Assembly (NCBI GenBank): GCA_045640525.1
Contig: JAZUFE010000025.1
Coordinates: 1-64,000 of the forward strand
Direction: 5' to 3'
DNA from: JAILLW01 sp045640525
GTDB taxonomy: Bacteria > Bacillota > Clostridia > Lachnospirales > Lachnospiraceae
Length of the DNA stretch: 64,000 nucleotides
In this document: positions 8,748 to 18,414 of the stretch, piece by piece
Position numbering within the stretch: position 1 is the first letter of the stretch
How the letters are laid out: each line of letters starts with the position of its first letter
Notes under the pieces: generated by a model
Seen by the model: the letters and a program-made list of their open reading frames with translations, nothing else
What the model was told of the DNA's origin: nothing
The model's database searches: none
Made by a program: the position numbers and the translations under genes

Positions 8748-10114
8748 TTGGAACCCTTTCCGGTAAATACAACAGCTATCGTTTTAAATAGAATCTTCAT
8801 ATCGAGTTTAAGCGACCATTCGTCGATATAGCGAAGATCGAGCTTAACAACCTCATCGAAATTGTCTATATCCGAGCGACCCGATACCTGCCAAAGACCG
8901 GTAAGTCCGGGCGTCATCGAAAGTCGTCTTCTGTAATACTGATTATATTTTTCGAATTCATCGACTGTTGGCGGGCGTGTTCCGACCAAACTCATATCGC
9001 CCTTCAAAATGTTAAAGAACTGTGGAAGTTCATCAATACTTGTCTTTCTGATGAATGCCCCGACCTTGGTTATTCGAGGATCGTTCTCCATCTTAAACAT
9101 CAGACCGTCCACCTCGTTCTGTGCCATAAGTTCTTTCTTTCTGTCTTCGGCATCCACGTACATTGATCTGAATTTCAATATCTTAAACCGTCTGCCGTTT
9201 CGTCCTATTCTGACCTGAGAGAAGAACACGGGGCCTTTGGAATTAAGCTTAATGGCAAGTGCCACGAAGGGGGTAAATATAACAGTAATGATACAGCCTA
9301 TCAATCCGCCCACAATATCCATAAGGCGCTTGAGCATAAGCTTCTTGTAACTCTTTTGGAAATGACTGTAAGTTATAACGGAATACTCTCCGAAAGAACC
9401 TACGCTCGACCTTTTGGTATCAAGGTCCGGTATCTCGACACAGTAATTACATATGACACCCATGTCATCAAAGAAACTTATCACTCTGTTGATTTTCGAC
9501 TGCGGATGATTCGGTGCATAGATAAAAACTTCATCTATGGCCTTGGTCATCATATCCTTGAAAAAGTCTTCGCTAATCGACTCTATATCAATTACTTCAA
9601 GAAGCTGATAATTAAGTCCAAGCGATTTATTGAGCTTTGATTCAACGCTTTCAAGAACATCAGAGCCTGCTATGGCAATAACCTTGGTTTTGACAAGCTC
9701 CGAAGAATAATAAGTCTTCATACCCTGCTTGAATATAAAGTGGAACAGAAGCATTCCCGCAATGTCCAAAACAACGAAATATACCATAACCCAACGTGAG
9801 AACGTATCGGCCCATTTAAGGAAATACATGACCGTCTGAACCGTCAAAACCATGATGACGTTCATCTTGGTTATTCTCCAAAGTTCCGACCATATGCCAC
9901 GTCGCATGAAACCGTTATGCCAGGGCTTGATGAATGTATAAATCGTTGCAAACAACACGCAGAATACTCCCACCATGAAGTGAGAGTTCTTATCGTACAT
10001 GTCGCGGAAGTTACCGAATCTGATATACGTAGCAAGGACAAACATAATCGCTATCGTAACCATATCGATAAGCCACAGTCCGTATGTAATTATGACTTTA
10101 TTTTTATTATTCAT
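8744..10114 (-). CDS. Undecaprenyl-phosphate sugar phosphotransferase (WbaP/CpsE type)
   Basis: Initiates repeat-unit assembly by moving a sugar 1-phosphate onto undecaprenyl phosphate in the inner membrane. The 456 aa form the long polytopic class: four or five N-terminal helices, a soluble middle domain, then the PF02397 catalytic domain from about residue 265 (KRLMDIVGG...GPVFFSQVRIGRNG..FKILKFRSM). The Asp-Glu pair needed for the covalent intermediate is in TSIDELPQFFN, followed by LVGTRPP and PGLTGLWQVSGR. A second initiating domain sits in the fusion protein at 11285. Confidence 0.92.
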   Translation of the reverse strand: MNNKNKVIITYGLWLIDMVTIAIMFVLATYIRFGNFRDMYDKNSHFMVGVFCVLFATIYTFIKPWHNGFMRRGIWSELWRITKMNVIMVLTVQTVMYFLKWADTFSRWVMVYFVVLDIAGMLLFHFIFKQGMKTYYSSELVKTKVIAIAGSDVLESVESKLNKSLGLNYQLLEVIDIESISEDFFKDMMTKAIDEVFIYAPNHPQSKINRVISFFDDMGVICNYCVEIPDLDTKRSSVGSFGEYSVITYSHFQKSYKKLMLKRLMDIVGGLIGCIITVIFTPFVALAIKLNSKGPVFFSQVRIGRNGRRFKILKFRSMYVDAEDRKKELMAQNEVDGLMFKMENDPRITKVGAFIRKTSIDELPQFFNILKGDMSLVGTRPPTVDEFEKYNQYYRRRLSMTPGLTGLWQVSGRSDIDNFDEVVKLDLRYIDEWSLKLDMKILFKTIAVVFTGKGSK

Positions 10115-10135
10115 AACTGATTTATTATGTGTTCG

Positions 10136-11242
10136 TTACACACCCATTGTCTCAAGAATCACTGCATTAACCTTGTCAACATCAAAGATGTCTTCTGCCA
10201 GTTTTCGACCGTTGGCCGCCATTTCTTCGGCTTGGGATGTATTATCCATAAGTTCAATCATCTTTTCGGTTATGCTGTTAACATCCTTAACAGGAACCAG
10301 GAAACCGTTCACACCGTCCTTAACCGTTTCCCTGCATCCGGGAGCATTCGTGGTAATAATGGGTCTTCCCACCGACATGGCTTCAAGATTCGTCTTCGGT
10401 GTTCCTTCTCTGTATGATGGAAGCACATATACACTGCAATCGTTAAGATACGGGCGCACATCCTTCTGTTCTCCGAAATATTCAATTATTCCGTCATTTA
10501 TATATTTACCCAACTCCTCTTTGGTTAAGGATGTAGGATTGGTATCAAAAGGACCGACCAGCATGCAGCGCGCTTCGGGGCGTTTGGATTTAAGTTCCCT
10601 GCACGCCTCAAGATATTCGAACACACCTTTATCTTTCAAAAGTCGTCCGATATACAATGTGGCGAATCCCTCCGGCAGAGGAGTCTTCGCGAAATGCTCG
10701 GTATTAACACCCGATCCGTGAAGCATTACCACTTTTTGATTTTTGATAACCTTATATTCTTTGAAAGTCGACAGGTCATCTTCATTTTGGAAGAATACTG
10801 TCTTCGCCTTCTTAAGTGCTATCCTGTATTCCGTCATCATAAGATTTCGAACCAGTTTCGTTTTGAAATTATCCTTCAAAAACAGCGATCCCAAACCTGC
10901 TATCAGAGGATACACTTCTGAAATTCCAAGCTTGGCTGCCGCCATGGAACCGTAAATTACGGTTTTGGCCTGGAAGGTAAATATCTTATCCGGCATGATT
11001 TTGGACAGTTCTTCCTTAATCGACTTAAGTGTCTTAAGGTCATTTAAAGGATTCATTCCGTTCCTGCTGACCTGAATCTGTCTATATATAATTCCGTTAT
11101 CCTTAAATGAATCTTCCCACTCCGATGCACTTTCGTTTCCGAGTGCATATACCTCGCAGCCTTTGGCAGCGAAGGCTTTCATCATGTCTGTTCTAAACCA
11201 AAACAGTGCCGGAGTGTGGCAGGATATTACTGCTATTTTCAT
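10136..11242 (-). CDS. GT4 family glycosyltransferase
   Basis: 368-aa GT-B enzyme with MKIAVISCHTPALFWFRTDM at the N-terminus and LPSYREGTPKTNLEAMSVGRPIITTNAPGCRETV at the C-terminus (E-x7-E donor motif). This resembles CapM/PglA-type transferases that act early on undecaprenyl-linked amino sugars. It lies between the fusion protein and the WbaP-type gene, in keeping with a role in the first linkages. Specificity not determinable. Confidence 0.85.
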   Translation of the reverse strand: MKIAVISCHTPALFWFRTDMMKAFAAKGCEVYALGNESASEWEDSFKDNGIIYRQIQVSRNGMNPLNDLKTLKSIKEELSKIMPDKIFTFQAKTVIYGSMAAAKLGISEVYPLIAGLGSLFLKDNFKTKLVRNLMMTEYRIALKKAKTVFFQNEDDLSTFKEYKVIKNQKVVMLHGSGVNTEHFAKTPLPEGFATLYIGRLLKDKGVFEYLEACRELKSKRPEARCMLVGPFDTNPTSLTKEELGKYINDGIIEYFGEQKDVRPYLNDCSVYVLPSYREGTPKTNLEAMSVGRPIITTNAPGCRETVKDGVNGFLVPVKDVNSITEKMIELMDNTSQAEEMAANGRKLAEDIFDVDKVNAVILETMGV

Positions 11243-11284
11243 GTTAATTACATTCTCCGTTATATGCGTGTTGCAACGCGCGTG

Positions 11285-12862
11285 TCATTTCTGTTCATCG
11301 GATTGCTTCTGCATCTGTCCCGTTCCGCCTTCAACCACACCTTCATGTTTGAAAACTTTGGCGAAGGTTCCGAAGAAACATTTGCAGTCAAAAAGGAATG
11401 ATTCCTTGGCTGCATACTCACCGTCAAGCTTGGCTTTGACCGGTATTTCCAATTCGTCGCGCCCGTTAATCTGCGCCCAGCCGGTGAGTCCGGGACGTAC
11501 ATCATTGGCACCGTATTTATCTCTTTCTTCTATCAAATCAAACTGATTCCACAACGCCGGACGCGGACCTATAATACTCATTCGTCCTGTGAAAATATTG
11601 AACAGTTGCGGTAATTCATCAAGCGAATACTTGCGGATAAACTTACCGCATCCAAGTAAATACTGTTCGGGATTATCCAACATGTGTGTCGGTACATCGT
11701 GAGGTGTGGACAGCTTCATTGACCTGAATTTCCAAAGCATGAAGTGATTCTTGTTAATGCCGACACGCTTTTGCTTAAATATCGCAGGTCCCGGATCTTC
11801 AGCCTTAATAATAATGGCTATTATTCCCATCGGAATTGAAAGAAGCACTATTCCGATGCCCGAAAGCAATATATCTATGAATCTTTTGATTATCTTGTCG
11901 TAAAGTTTCCGTTTGACATATCGCCTGCACCTTCTGGCAAACCTGAATCCCTTCATCTTAAGCATAATAAGTTTCTTTCGAAAATCCGAAACCTTGGGCA
12001 TGACAAGGTGCTCATAATCCTTAATATGTTCTTTCAAATAAGTCGGATATGATTCATCAATGTCGACCCGAACGAACTTGGCATCACGTCCGAACATATC
12101 CTGACCGAGTATCAATCTGTCCTTGGCTTCTTTGAGTATGTCTTCGGTGTTGTATTCCTGGTGAGCCGCAGCTACAACCTTAACTCCGATTCGCTTCGCA
12201 ACATCCGTCTCGTGCAAAGAACCCATGTATCCAAAATGCCATCCGCCGTCAGATATACGCACACTCTTGGGACTTTCGACAGGGAACTCACGTATCCTGA
12301 TAATTCCGTCTTCGGGTATGTTCTTCTTGGACATTACCTTGGTTCCAAGCCACATCTTGCGTTCCGGCGTTGAGGATTGCCTCTTTATGCGCTTTTCTTC
12401 CGGGAATTCTCCGGTAATGCTCAAAAGTTTGCCTGAAACTTCCTCCATATTCAGATATACGTAGAACATTCGCTGTGCCAGATGATATACCTTATCGGAA
12501 TCAAAATCGGCAACTATATCTTTGATAACTTCGGGATTGGGAATTTCATCCACATCACCGAAAATTATCACATCATCATCTTTGGCATCCGTAAGTCCCA
12601 TGGCCAAATGATTCTTCTGAAAGTAATCACGCTCATGAGTTTTTAGTCCATCACCAAGCTCATCGACTACAATGTACTCAATCTTATCAAGCCAGGGAGC
12701 AAACATATCTTGATACGCTTCAAAACAAAGCTCCTTGGGCTGTCCCGAGAAGGTGTACTTCGCCTCTTCGATGACGAACCTGTCAACATAAGGGTCCATG
12801 ACTTCAAGATGAAGTTTCAATATATCCAATTCATTAAAAAACGGAAATAAATCGTATACCAT
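11285..12862 (-). CDS. Fusion: GT17-like glycosyltransferase + phosphoglycosyltransferase
   Basis: 525 aa in two parts. Residues 1 to about 290 resemble GT17 (beta-1,4-mannosyl-glycoprotein N-acetylglucosaminyltransferase family): VYDLFPFFNELDILKLHL, the DxD-like FGDVDEIPNPEV, and GGWHFGYMG. After a basic linker (FARRCRRYVKRKL), residues about 320-515 are a short PglC-like PF02397 domain: a membrane segment, DPGPAIFKQKRVGINK, LWKFRSM, SLDELPQLFN with the Asp-Glu pair, IGPRP and RPGLTGWAQINGRDE. One polypeptide may thus initiate a chain on the lipid carrier and add a further sugar. No frameshift or internal stop is seen, so this is one continuous reading frame. Confidence 0.85.
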   Translation of the reverse strand: MVYDLFPFFNELDILKLHLEVMDPYVDRFVIEEAKYTFSGQPKELCFEAYQDMFAPWLDKIEYIVVDELGDGLKTHERDYFQKNHLAMGLTDAKDDDVIIFGDVDEIPNPEVIKDIVADFDSDKVYHLAQRMFYVYLNMEEVSGKLLSITGEFPEEKRIKRQSSTPERKMWLGTKVMSKKNIPEDGIIRIREFPVESPKSVRISDGGWHFGYMGSLHETDVAKRIGVKVVAAAHQEYNTEDILKEAKDRLILGQDMFGRDAKFVRVDIDESYPTYLKEHIKDYEHLVMPKVSDFRKKLIMLKMKGFRFARRCRRYVKRKLYDKIIKRFIDILLSGIGIVLLSIPMGIIAIIIKAEDPGPAIFKQKRVGINKNHFMLWKFRSMKLSTPHDVPTHMLDNPEQYLLGCGKFIRKYSLDELPQLFNIFTGRMSIIGPRPALWNQFDLIEERDKYGANDVRPGLTGWAQINGRDELEIPVKAKLDGEYAAKESFLFDCKCFFGTFAKVFKHEGVVEGGTGQMQKQSDEQK

Positions 12863-12874
12863 ACTAATGTCTCG

Positions 12875-13627
12875 TCACTTACAATTCTTATGAATTCCCA
12901 ATATGTTTCGCACCGGTCTTGATATGTTGGCCAAAAATTCGTATATCTTGGTCCCCGGAGCCGTGAATTTGGGGTATGAAGCATTCTCATCCCACCACTT
13001 ATGAAACACGAACGGTGTCATGCCTGTCGTTTCCGGCATGGTATGCTCACGTCCAAAATATCTTGCCACTTCAATCGGAGCGAACTTAAGTCCGTCCTCC
13101 TCCATTTGGCACTTGCTCATGGCACACAAGAAGATGTCTTCGTTATAATCTCCGTCCGGAGTTCGGCGCCATTCAAGGTTATGTGCCTTGGGATATTCCA
13201 AGAGCCTCTTGGAGCGTAAAGATACACTGTTTCCGACTCTTACGACGTTTCCTCTCGCATCATAATATGACTTATGATTCGGGGTGGGCATCGGCCACGG
13301 CGAACCTATGTAATCGTAGTCTAAGAATTCATCCTTCCAAGATTCGGGATTAACCACGAACCCATCATAGTGAACCAAAAGCATGTAATCGGTATCAACA
13401 TATTCGGCTAAATCATACACCATCATATGATTGAACATATCAATATTGGTTATCGGTTCACAATGCTTATAGGTGATTTCCTTCGGCAGATGCTTTGGTC
13501 TTTCATGGGTAACCAAAACAACCTCTCCGAAATTAATCCCTCTCATACTGTATTCAAGAGCCTTGACGGTTTCGTATATCTTAACCGAAGAGACGGCTAT
13601 CAATGTCACATTGGGTAGATTAAGCAA
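12875..13627 (-). CDS. DUF5672 family glycosyltransferase-like protein
   Basis: 250 aa, no membrane segment. It resembles DUF5672, a family found in polysaccharide loci and suspected to be GT-A glycosyltransferases: LPNVTLIAVSSVKIYETVKAL at the N-terminus, a DYMLLVHYDGFVVNP segment and YIGSPWP, then GNSVSLRSKRLLE and a late His-Trp (FHKWW). The function is inferred from family and neighbours, not proven. It overlaps the start-proximal end of the downstream flippase region by 8 bp. Confidence 0.75.
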   Translation of the reverse strand: MLNLPNVTLIAVSSVKIYETVKALEYSMRGINFGEVVLVTHERPKHLPKEITYKHCEPITNIDMFNHMMVYDLAEYVDTDYMLLVHYDGFVVNPESWKDEFLDYDYIGSPWPMPTPNHKSYYDARGNVVRVGNSVSLRSKRLLEYPKAHNLEWRRTPDGDYNEDIFLCAMSKCQMEEDGLKFAPIEVARYFGREHTMPETTGMTPFVFHKWWDENASYPKFTAPGTKIYEFLANISRPVRNILGIHKNCK

Positions 13628-15392
13628 GTGTCGTCTCCTTTAATTGTCCGTCTTCAACCTTATAAATCACGTCACACTTCTCAATGGTATTGAGTCTGTG
13701 AGCGATAATAACCATGGTCTTTCGGCCTCTGAAAGCGTCGACTGCTTCCATAACCGCCGCTTCCGTTTCGTTATCCAAAGCAGAAGTTGCCTCATCGAAC
13801 ACCAAAATGTCCGGATTGTTGTAGAGCGCTCTGGCTATACCGATACGCTGTCTTTGTCCTCCCGAAAGTCGAACTCCGCGCTCGCCTATGGTTGTGTCGA
13901 GTCCTTCCGGCAAAGATTTAATAAACTCATCCAACTGGGCTTCCTTCAATACTTCCCAAATTCTGTTTTCGTCAACACGATCGGCATCTATACCGAACGC
14001 AATATTGTCTCTGATACTCTCGTCAACCAAATATATGGTCTGCGGTATATATCCTATCTGGGCAAGCCACGATTCGTAATTCTTAAATATATCCGTACCG
14101 TCACAGGTTATGGTTCCTTCCTGCGCACGCAGCAATCCAAGCAAAATATCCACCACTGTCGACTTGCCGGCACCGGATGCACCCATAATACCGACCGACT
14201 GACCTCTTTGAACAGTCATATTGGCATGGTTGAATATGAGCTGTTCGGATCCCGGATAATGATAAACTATATCTTTGAGCTCAATTCTGTCTTTTAACTT
14301 AAGCGGTTCGCTAATCTCCTTCTTGGATACAGCTCTCATGGGAGTATCGAGTTTCATACCATCCTGAAGATTCTCATAAACATAATTCAAGCTGGGTTCT
14401 GTATAAGCAATTTCGGTCAGATAAGTGTTAACTCTGTTAACCGAAGGAAGAACCCTGACTGCTGCCACCGCGAAGGTTGTCATCGTAGTAAGCATAGCCT
14501 CTACATCACCGTTGCCGGAAATGTAAATCGCAACGTAAACGAGCATCGCCACTATGAATACTGCTTCTATCATCAGTCTCGGAAGGTTATTAAGCACCGC
14601 ATAATCTCTGGCTATGTTGGCACCGTCGTAACCGGTTTCGTAATAGTTTCTGATAAAGAAATCTTCTCTGTTTAATACCTTAACATCCTTCAATCCGTAA
14701 ATAGCTTCGATTCTCCACTTGGCTATTCTTGACTGAACAGACTGGTTCGTTGTACCGATTCTGTTGAGTCTTGGCTTAATTACCTTGGCAACAATCAGCG
14801 TCAATATTCCGAACACCGCTATGATGAAAAGCGTCAGCTTCACATCCTGGAATAAAAGCAAAACAAAAATCAGGAAAGAAACTACCGCTTCCGTTGCCAG
14901 ATTAAGCATAGCCAGCATCAGTGAAATCATCTGTGGAATATCGGAATCCGTTATTCTGAAGATTGTCGGAATATCCGTTCCAAGATAGTCCTCGTAAGGA
15001 CGATTCAAAAATTCACGAAGCACACGGCTTATCATCACATTCCTGGTATGTGCAATGAATGTCGCCTGCTTTCTGGCCAGCAGTAAAAGGTACAGATTCT
15101 TAAGAATGTAAATAACTATCAAAAGCACAATAAGAGCTATGGTTACACCGTTGCCCTTGGTGACGTCTATATTCAGCGTCTTGCAAATATTCGAAAGAAA
15201 TTCAAACTTATTGATGACTTCTGCCATCTTTTCCGGACTCACAATAGCGGTCACCACCGGAATCATTGCACTTACTCCGAGAGTTTCAAGCAATCCCCCG
15301 AAGAATATCATGACTCCGAGTCCGAGCATCGTACGTTTCTGCTTTTTATCCAAAACAGATGTTAATTTTTTAAACAGTGACGGTTTATTCAA
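13620..15392 (-). CDS. PglK-like ABC flippase (fused permease and ATPase), copy 1
   Basis: 590-aa half-transporter: six membrane helices (about 20-320), then an ATPase with Walker A GASGAGKST, Q-loop IPQTIYL, signature LSGGQRQRIGIARAL and Walker B ILVFDEATSALD. It belongs to the PglK group that flips undecaprenyl-diphosphate-linked oligosaccharides outward. A paralogue with the same start region (LDKKQK..., LETLGV) lies at 56320. The start is TTG (15392) after AGGAAG. No Wzx-type flippase is visible in the window, so these two ABC proteins are the likely exporters of lipid-linked glycans. Confidence 0.85.
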   Translation of the reverse strand: MNKPSLFKKLTSVLDKKQKRTMLGLGVMIFFGGLLETLGVSAMIPVVTAIVSPEKMAEVINKFEFLSNICKTLNIDVTKGNGVTIALIVLLIVIYILKNLYLLLLARKQATFIAHTRNVMISRVLREFLNRPYEDYLGTDIPTIFRITDSDIPQMISLMLAMLNLATEAVVSFLIFVLLLFQDVKLTLFIIAVFGILTLIVAKVIKPRLNRIGTTNQSVQSRIAKWRIEAIYGLKDVKVLNREDFFIRNYYETGYDGANIARDYAVLNNLPRLMIEAVFIVAMLVYVAIYISGNGDVEAMLTTMTTFAVAAVRVLPSVNRVNTYLTEIAYTEPSLNYVYENLQDGMKLDTPMRAVSKKEISEPLKLKDRIELKDIVYHYPGSEQLIFNHANMTVQRGQSVGIMGASGAGKSTVVDILLGLLRAQEGTITCDGTDIFKNYESWLAQIGYIPQTIYLVDESIRDNIAFGIDADRVDENRIWEVLKEAQLDEFIKSLPEGLDTTIGERGVRLSGGQRQRIGIARALYNNPDILVFDEATSALDNETEAAVMEAVDAFRGRKTMVIIAHRLNTIEKCDVIYKVEDGQLKETTLA

Positions 15393-15482
15393 ATCTATTA
15401 CTTCCTATTTTTATGCTTAACAATTCATTTTATCAAAAATTGATGAATTTTTGAAGTTGTTGACAGGATTTTCCGCTAAACA

Positions 15483-16508
15483 TCAACGATTCCTAAGCGG
15501 AATTATTGTGTTCTCGTATATCCTGACAGTGTTAAAATACAAGGACGGAGACTTTAAAAAAAGCTTCATTCTGGCTCTGTCTCCCGCCTTGGCGAAATCG
15601 TTGGCATAGATAAGTTCTATATTCGTCTTGTCCTTGTGAATATCATCAGCCAATCTTCGCGCTTCTTCCTTCATACCTCTGTATCTAAAATCAAGATAAT
15701 AGAACAGCATCCTGCGATAGAAATGGTATCCTGCCTTAATTGCCGTCTCATAAAGCTCCATATCCTTGAACATTTTAATCTGCTCACGCCAAAACGGAAT
15801 CTCGTCATTGAATCGTCTGTCGGCATATTTCTTAAGCACTTCCGGCGAAGCATTCTTGATGTTCATAATACTGCCCGAGCGGTCCAGTGTATAAAAATAC
15901 AACGGCTTGTCAACGAAAACGCACTTGTTGCAGGTTGCCAAAGCTCTTCCCGTATACATGATATCTTCGGAATTGTGACCTTCCGGAAATTCAACTCCGG
16001 CTACCAGTTCCTTTTTAAAAAGCTTGCTCCAAACCGAGTTATAGATATGGAAACTTCTGTTGTCACAAACATACGCATCCAAAGCATCTTCGCGCCCCAT
16101 AAGGTATGTCTGACCCGAAAACTCTACTTTCCTTGCCCCCGGCCCCATCTGTTCATATCCGCAAACGGCCAAATCGGTCTTGTTATCTTCACAGGCTCGC
16201 AGCATAAGTTCATACATCGAAGGGGCAATATAATCATCGCCGTCCACATATCCTATATAGTCGCCGGTTGCTATTTTAAGTCCTGCATTTCTTGCGCCGG
16301 ACAACCCTCTGTTTCTTTGATGAATTACGCGAATCCTCTCATCCTCAAGGGCATAGTTATCGCATATTTGAGATGTCATATCGGTTGAGCCGTCGTCAAC
16401 TACAATAATCTCAAGTTCCTTATATGTTTGTGCCAATATACTGTCCAGACATTTGGGAAGATAGTCCTCAATGTTGTAAGCCGGGACGATTATTGAAATC
16501 TTCTTCAT
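15483..16508 (-). CDS. GT2 family glycosyltransferase
   Basis: 341-aa GT-A enzyme: ISIIVPAYNIEDYLPKCLDSIL, VVDDGSTDMT, NRGLSGARNAGL and GYVDGDDYI (DxD-type metal site). The C-terminal region is the helical type seen in capsule enzymes. 90 bp of AT-rich sequence separate it from the flippase gene. Sugar and linkage cannot be told. Confidence 0.88.
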   Translation of the reverse strand: MKKISIIVPAYNIEDYLPKCLDSILAQTYKELEIIVVDDGSTDMTSQICDNYALEDERIRVIHQRNRGLSGARNAGLKIATGDYIGYVDGDDYIAPSMYELMLRACEDNKTDLAVCGYEQMGPGARKVEFSGQTYLMGREDALDAYVCDNRSFHIYNSVWSKLFKKELVAGVEFPEGHNSEDIMYTGRALATCNKCVFVDKPLYFYTLDRSGSIMNIKNASPEVLKKYADRRFNDEIPFWREQIKMFKDMELYETAIKAGYHFYRRMLFYYLDFRYRGMKEEARRLADDIHKDKTNIELIYANDFAKAGDRARMKLFLKSPSLYFNTVRIYENTIIPLRNR

Positions 16509-16518
16509 AAATCACCTA

Positions 16519-17379
16519 CTATAGACGAATCATATCCTGAGTATAAATATCTTTACGTTCTGCCGAATTAATCCAGCGCTTTGGAGCAATAACCTTCTTA
16601 TTGGGATTCTTGTTAAGATACGCTCCCCACCAACTGAAGCTTGAGTTGGCAATGATGTTATGCCCGCACATGCTCATAAGGCACATATCCAAATATCCGG
16701 TACTTTCATCCGTACCTTCAATAATCTTCATCGTAATTCCTCGGTCCACATATTTCTTGGACCACGCCTTGGCCCACTCACTGTCATTGGAGAACACGAG
16801 AAACTTCCTTACATCCGACAGTAATCCGATGGCCTTGGCATAATACTCCTCCGTGCAGATTCCGCCGTACTGCTCTTCAAGTTCCAAATAATCCCCGCGC
16901 CTGATATGGACGGAGGCGGTCAAAGCAAGCGCTTCCTCATCATCTTTCAAAAGTCCCAGCGCCTCCCCAACGATGCTCTCTTTAAACGTGAAGCATTCAA
17001 GAACTTCATCCTTGATATCTTCAAAATATTTCTCCGACTGAAAATAACCTGTAATATAGGAATTGTCTTGCATCAGCAGTTTGGGATCAAACTCGGCACT
17101 GCTTTCATGATATTCGCGGGATTTTCTCCCGAAGGTATGCCTTCTGATTTTATTGAGCAGTCCCGGATACGAATCCGTGAATTCCATGAATTCATCCCTC
17201 GTACATTTAGGATAATCAATTCCGAAAGCATCAAGGCAAATGGGACGGGCATTATCCCTTCCTTCATATTCTGTGAAATCCTCAAATTTCACATCAATCC
17301 CCATATTCAGATATTTCATACCGAGCGCGTACTGGAACATCTGATTCCCAAGTCCGCCGGTCATTCTGATAATATTCAT
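16519..17379 (-). CDS. GT11 alpha-1,2-fucosyltransferase-like protein, copy 1
   Basis: Probably adds fucose (or a related sugar) from GDP-fucose in alpha-1,2 linkage. It has the family motifs NIIRMTGGLGNQMFQYALG at the start, SVHIRRGDYLE (HxRRxD donor-binding motif) and SNSSFSWWGAYLN near the end. The start was set at the ATG at 17379 (286 aa, the family's usual size, beginning exactly at the conserved motif). An in-frame ATG at 17475 would overlap the preceding gene by 77 bp. No GDP-fucose synthesis genes are in the window. Confidence 0.88.
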   Translation of the reverse strand: MNIIRMTGGLGNQMFQYALGMKYLNMGIDVKFEDFTEYEGRDNARPICLDAFGIDYPKCTRDEFMEFTDSYPGLLNKIRRHTFGRKSREYHESSAEFDPKLLMQDNSYITGYFQSEKYFEDIKDEVLECFTFKESIVGEALGLLKDDEEALALTASVHIRRGDYLELEEQYGGICTEEYYAKAIGLLSDVRKFLVFSNDSEWAKAWSKKYVDRGITMKIIEGTDESTGYLDMCLMSMCGHNIIANSSFSWWGAYLNKNPNKKVIAPKRWINSAERKDIYTQDMIRL

Positions 17380-17398
17380 CTTACCTAACCTATATACA

Positions 17399-18355
17399 TT
17401 ACTTAACTTTCTTCTCAACTCGTCCTTTGGGATTAATAAGAACCATTCCTTCGGTAAAGATATCATGAGTATCAATACCGTTGAGCCAGTTGCTCGGAGA
17501 AATGACTATCTTGTCCGGATTGTCATTAATCCACGCCCCCCACCAGCTAAAGCTTGAGTTGGACATTATATTGTGCCGGCATTTACTAAGAAGAAACATA
17601 TCAAGATATGAAGTATACTCGTCATTGGCCTCGACCAGAACGAAACGACTTCTTAGTTTGAGAATGTCGACATTGCTCATGCCCTTGGTAATGAACCCTC
17701 TGATTATATCTTTAAGCCAGTTCTTGACCCACTTGGGTTCGTTACTAAAGACGAAGAACTTGGCATTTTCGACTCTCTCATCAATATACTTAATGGCAGC
17801 ACGATAGTACTCCGTGGTGCATATGTTTTCGTACAATTCCTCGTTGTATCGCGAATCGCTTCGCCTTATATGAAGCCCGACAGCATTACAGGAAGTAATG
17901 TCACTGTAATAAGGCAGGAAATTGCTGTTGGCACGAGGCGTAATACTCAGTTCCTCAATCGGAGGAAACGTATACGTCTTCTTAACCTCGGGAAGTATGT
18001 CTTCAAAATACTTCTGTGACATGAACTTACCCTTTAGGTAAACGTCATCGTTTTCCAAAAGCTTCGGATCATACATACCGATTTCGTTGTATATTTTGGT
18101 GCGCTTACCCGTAAAGAGCTTTCGAAGTCTGGCACCCACGGTAGTTGAGCCGTCAGTGTACTCATTAATCTCATCCCATGTTGCTCTTGGGTAATCAATA
18201 TCAAAAACAGACAGCATGATCGGTCTTGTTCGATCATCCTGATACTCGTTAATATCATCAAATTTAACTTCGCGTCCCATTGATACAAGTTTCATATACA
18301 ATGCATACTGAAACATCTGTCTTTCAAGGCCGCCGGACATTCTGATTATATTCAT
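17399..18355 (-). CDS. GT11 fucosyltransferase-like protein, copy 2 (altered motif)
   Basis: 318 aa, clearly related to the GT11 copies at 16519 and 26138 (ends in SNSSFSWWGAWIN). The first motif reads GGLERQ instead of GGLGNQ, and the donor motif reads HIRRSDSRY instead of HIRRGDY, although HxRRxD is kept. It may have changed specificity or lost activity. The start ATG overlaps, by ATGA, a reading frame that continues past the asnB stop. Ribosome site GGAG lies 7 nt upstream. Confidence 0.82.
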   Translation of the reverse strand: MNIIRMSGGLERQMFQYALYMKLVSMGREVKFDDINEYQDDRTRPIMLSVFDIDYPRATWDEINEYTDGSTTVGARLRKLFTGKRTKIYNEIGMYDPKLLENDDVYLKGKFMSQKYFEDILPEVKKTYTFPPIEELSITPRANSNFLPYYSDITSCNAVGLHIRRSDSRYNEELYENICTTEYYRAAIKYIDERVENAKFFVFSNEPKWVKNWLKDIIRGFITKGMSNVDILKLRSRFVLVEANDEYTSYLDMFLLSKCRHNIMSNSSFSWWGAWINDNPDKIVISPSNWLNGIDTHDIFTEGMVLINPKGRVEKKVK

Positions 18356-18414
18356 TCTATTTCTCCGCCAAGCGCTTTGGCCATATTATTCCACATCTTA
18401 GGCACTCCCTCGGG

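Noticed and set aside
15393..15482. Promoter TTGATA-17-TAAAAA before the flippase gene at 13620
   Set aside because: The predicted start would fall inside the ribosome site AGGAAG, so the match is probably chance in AT-rich DNA.
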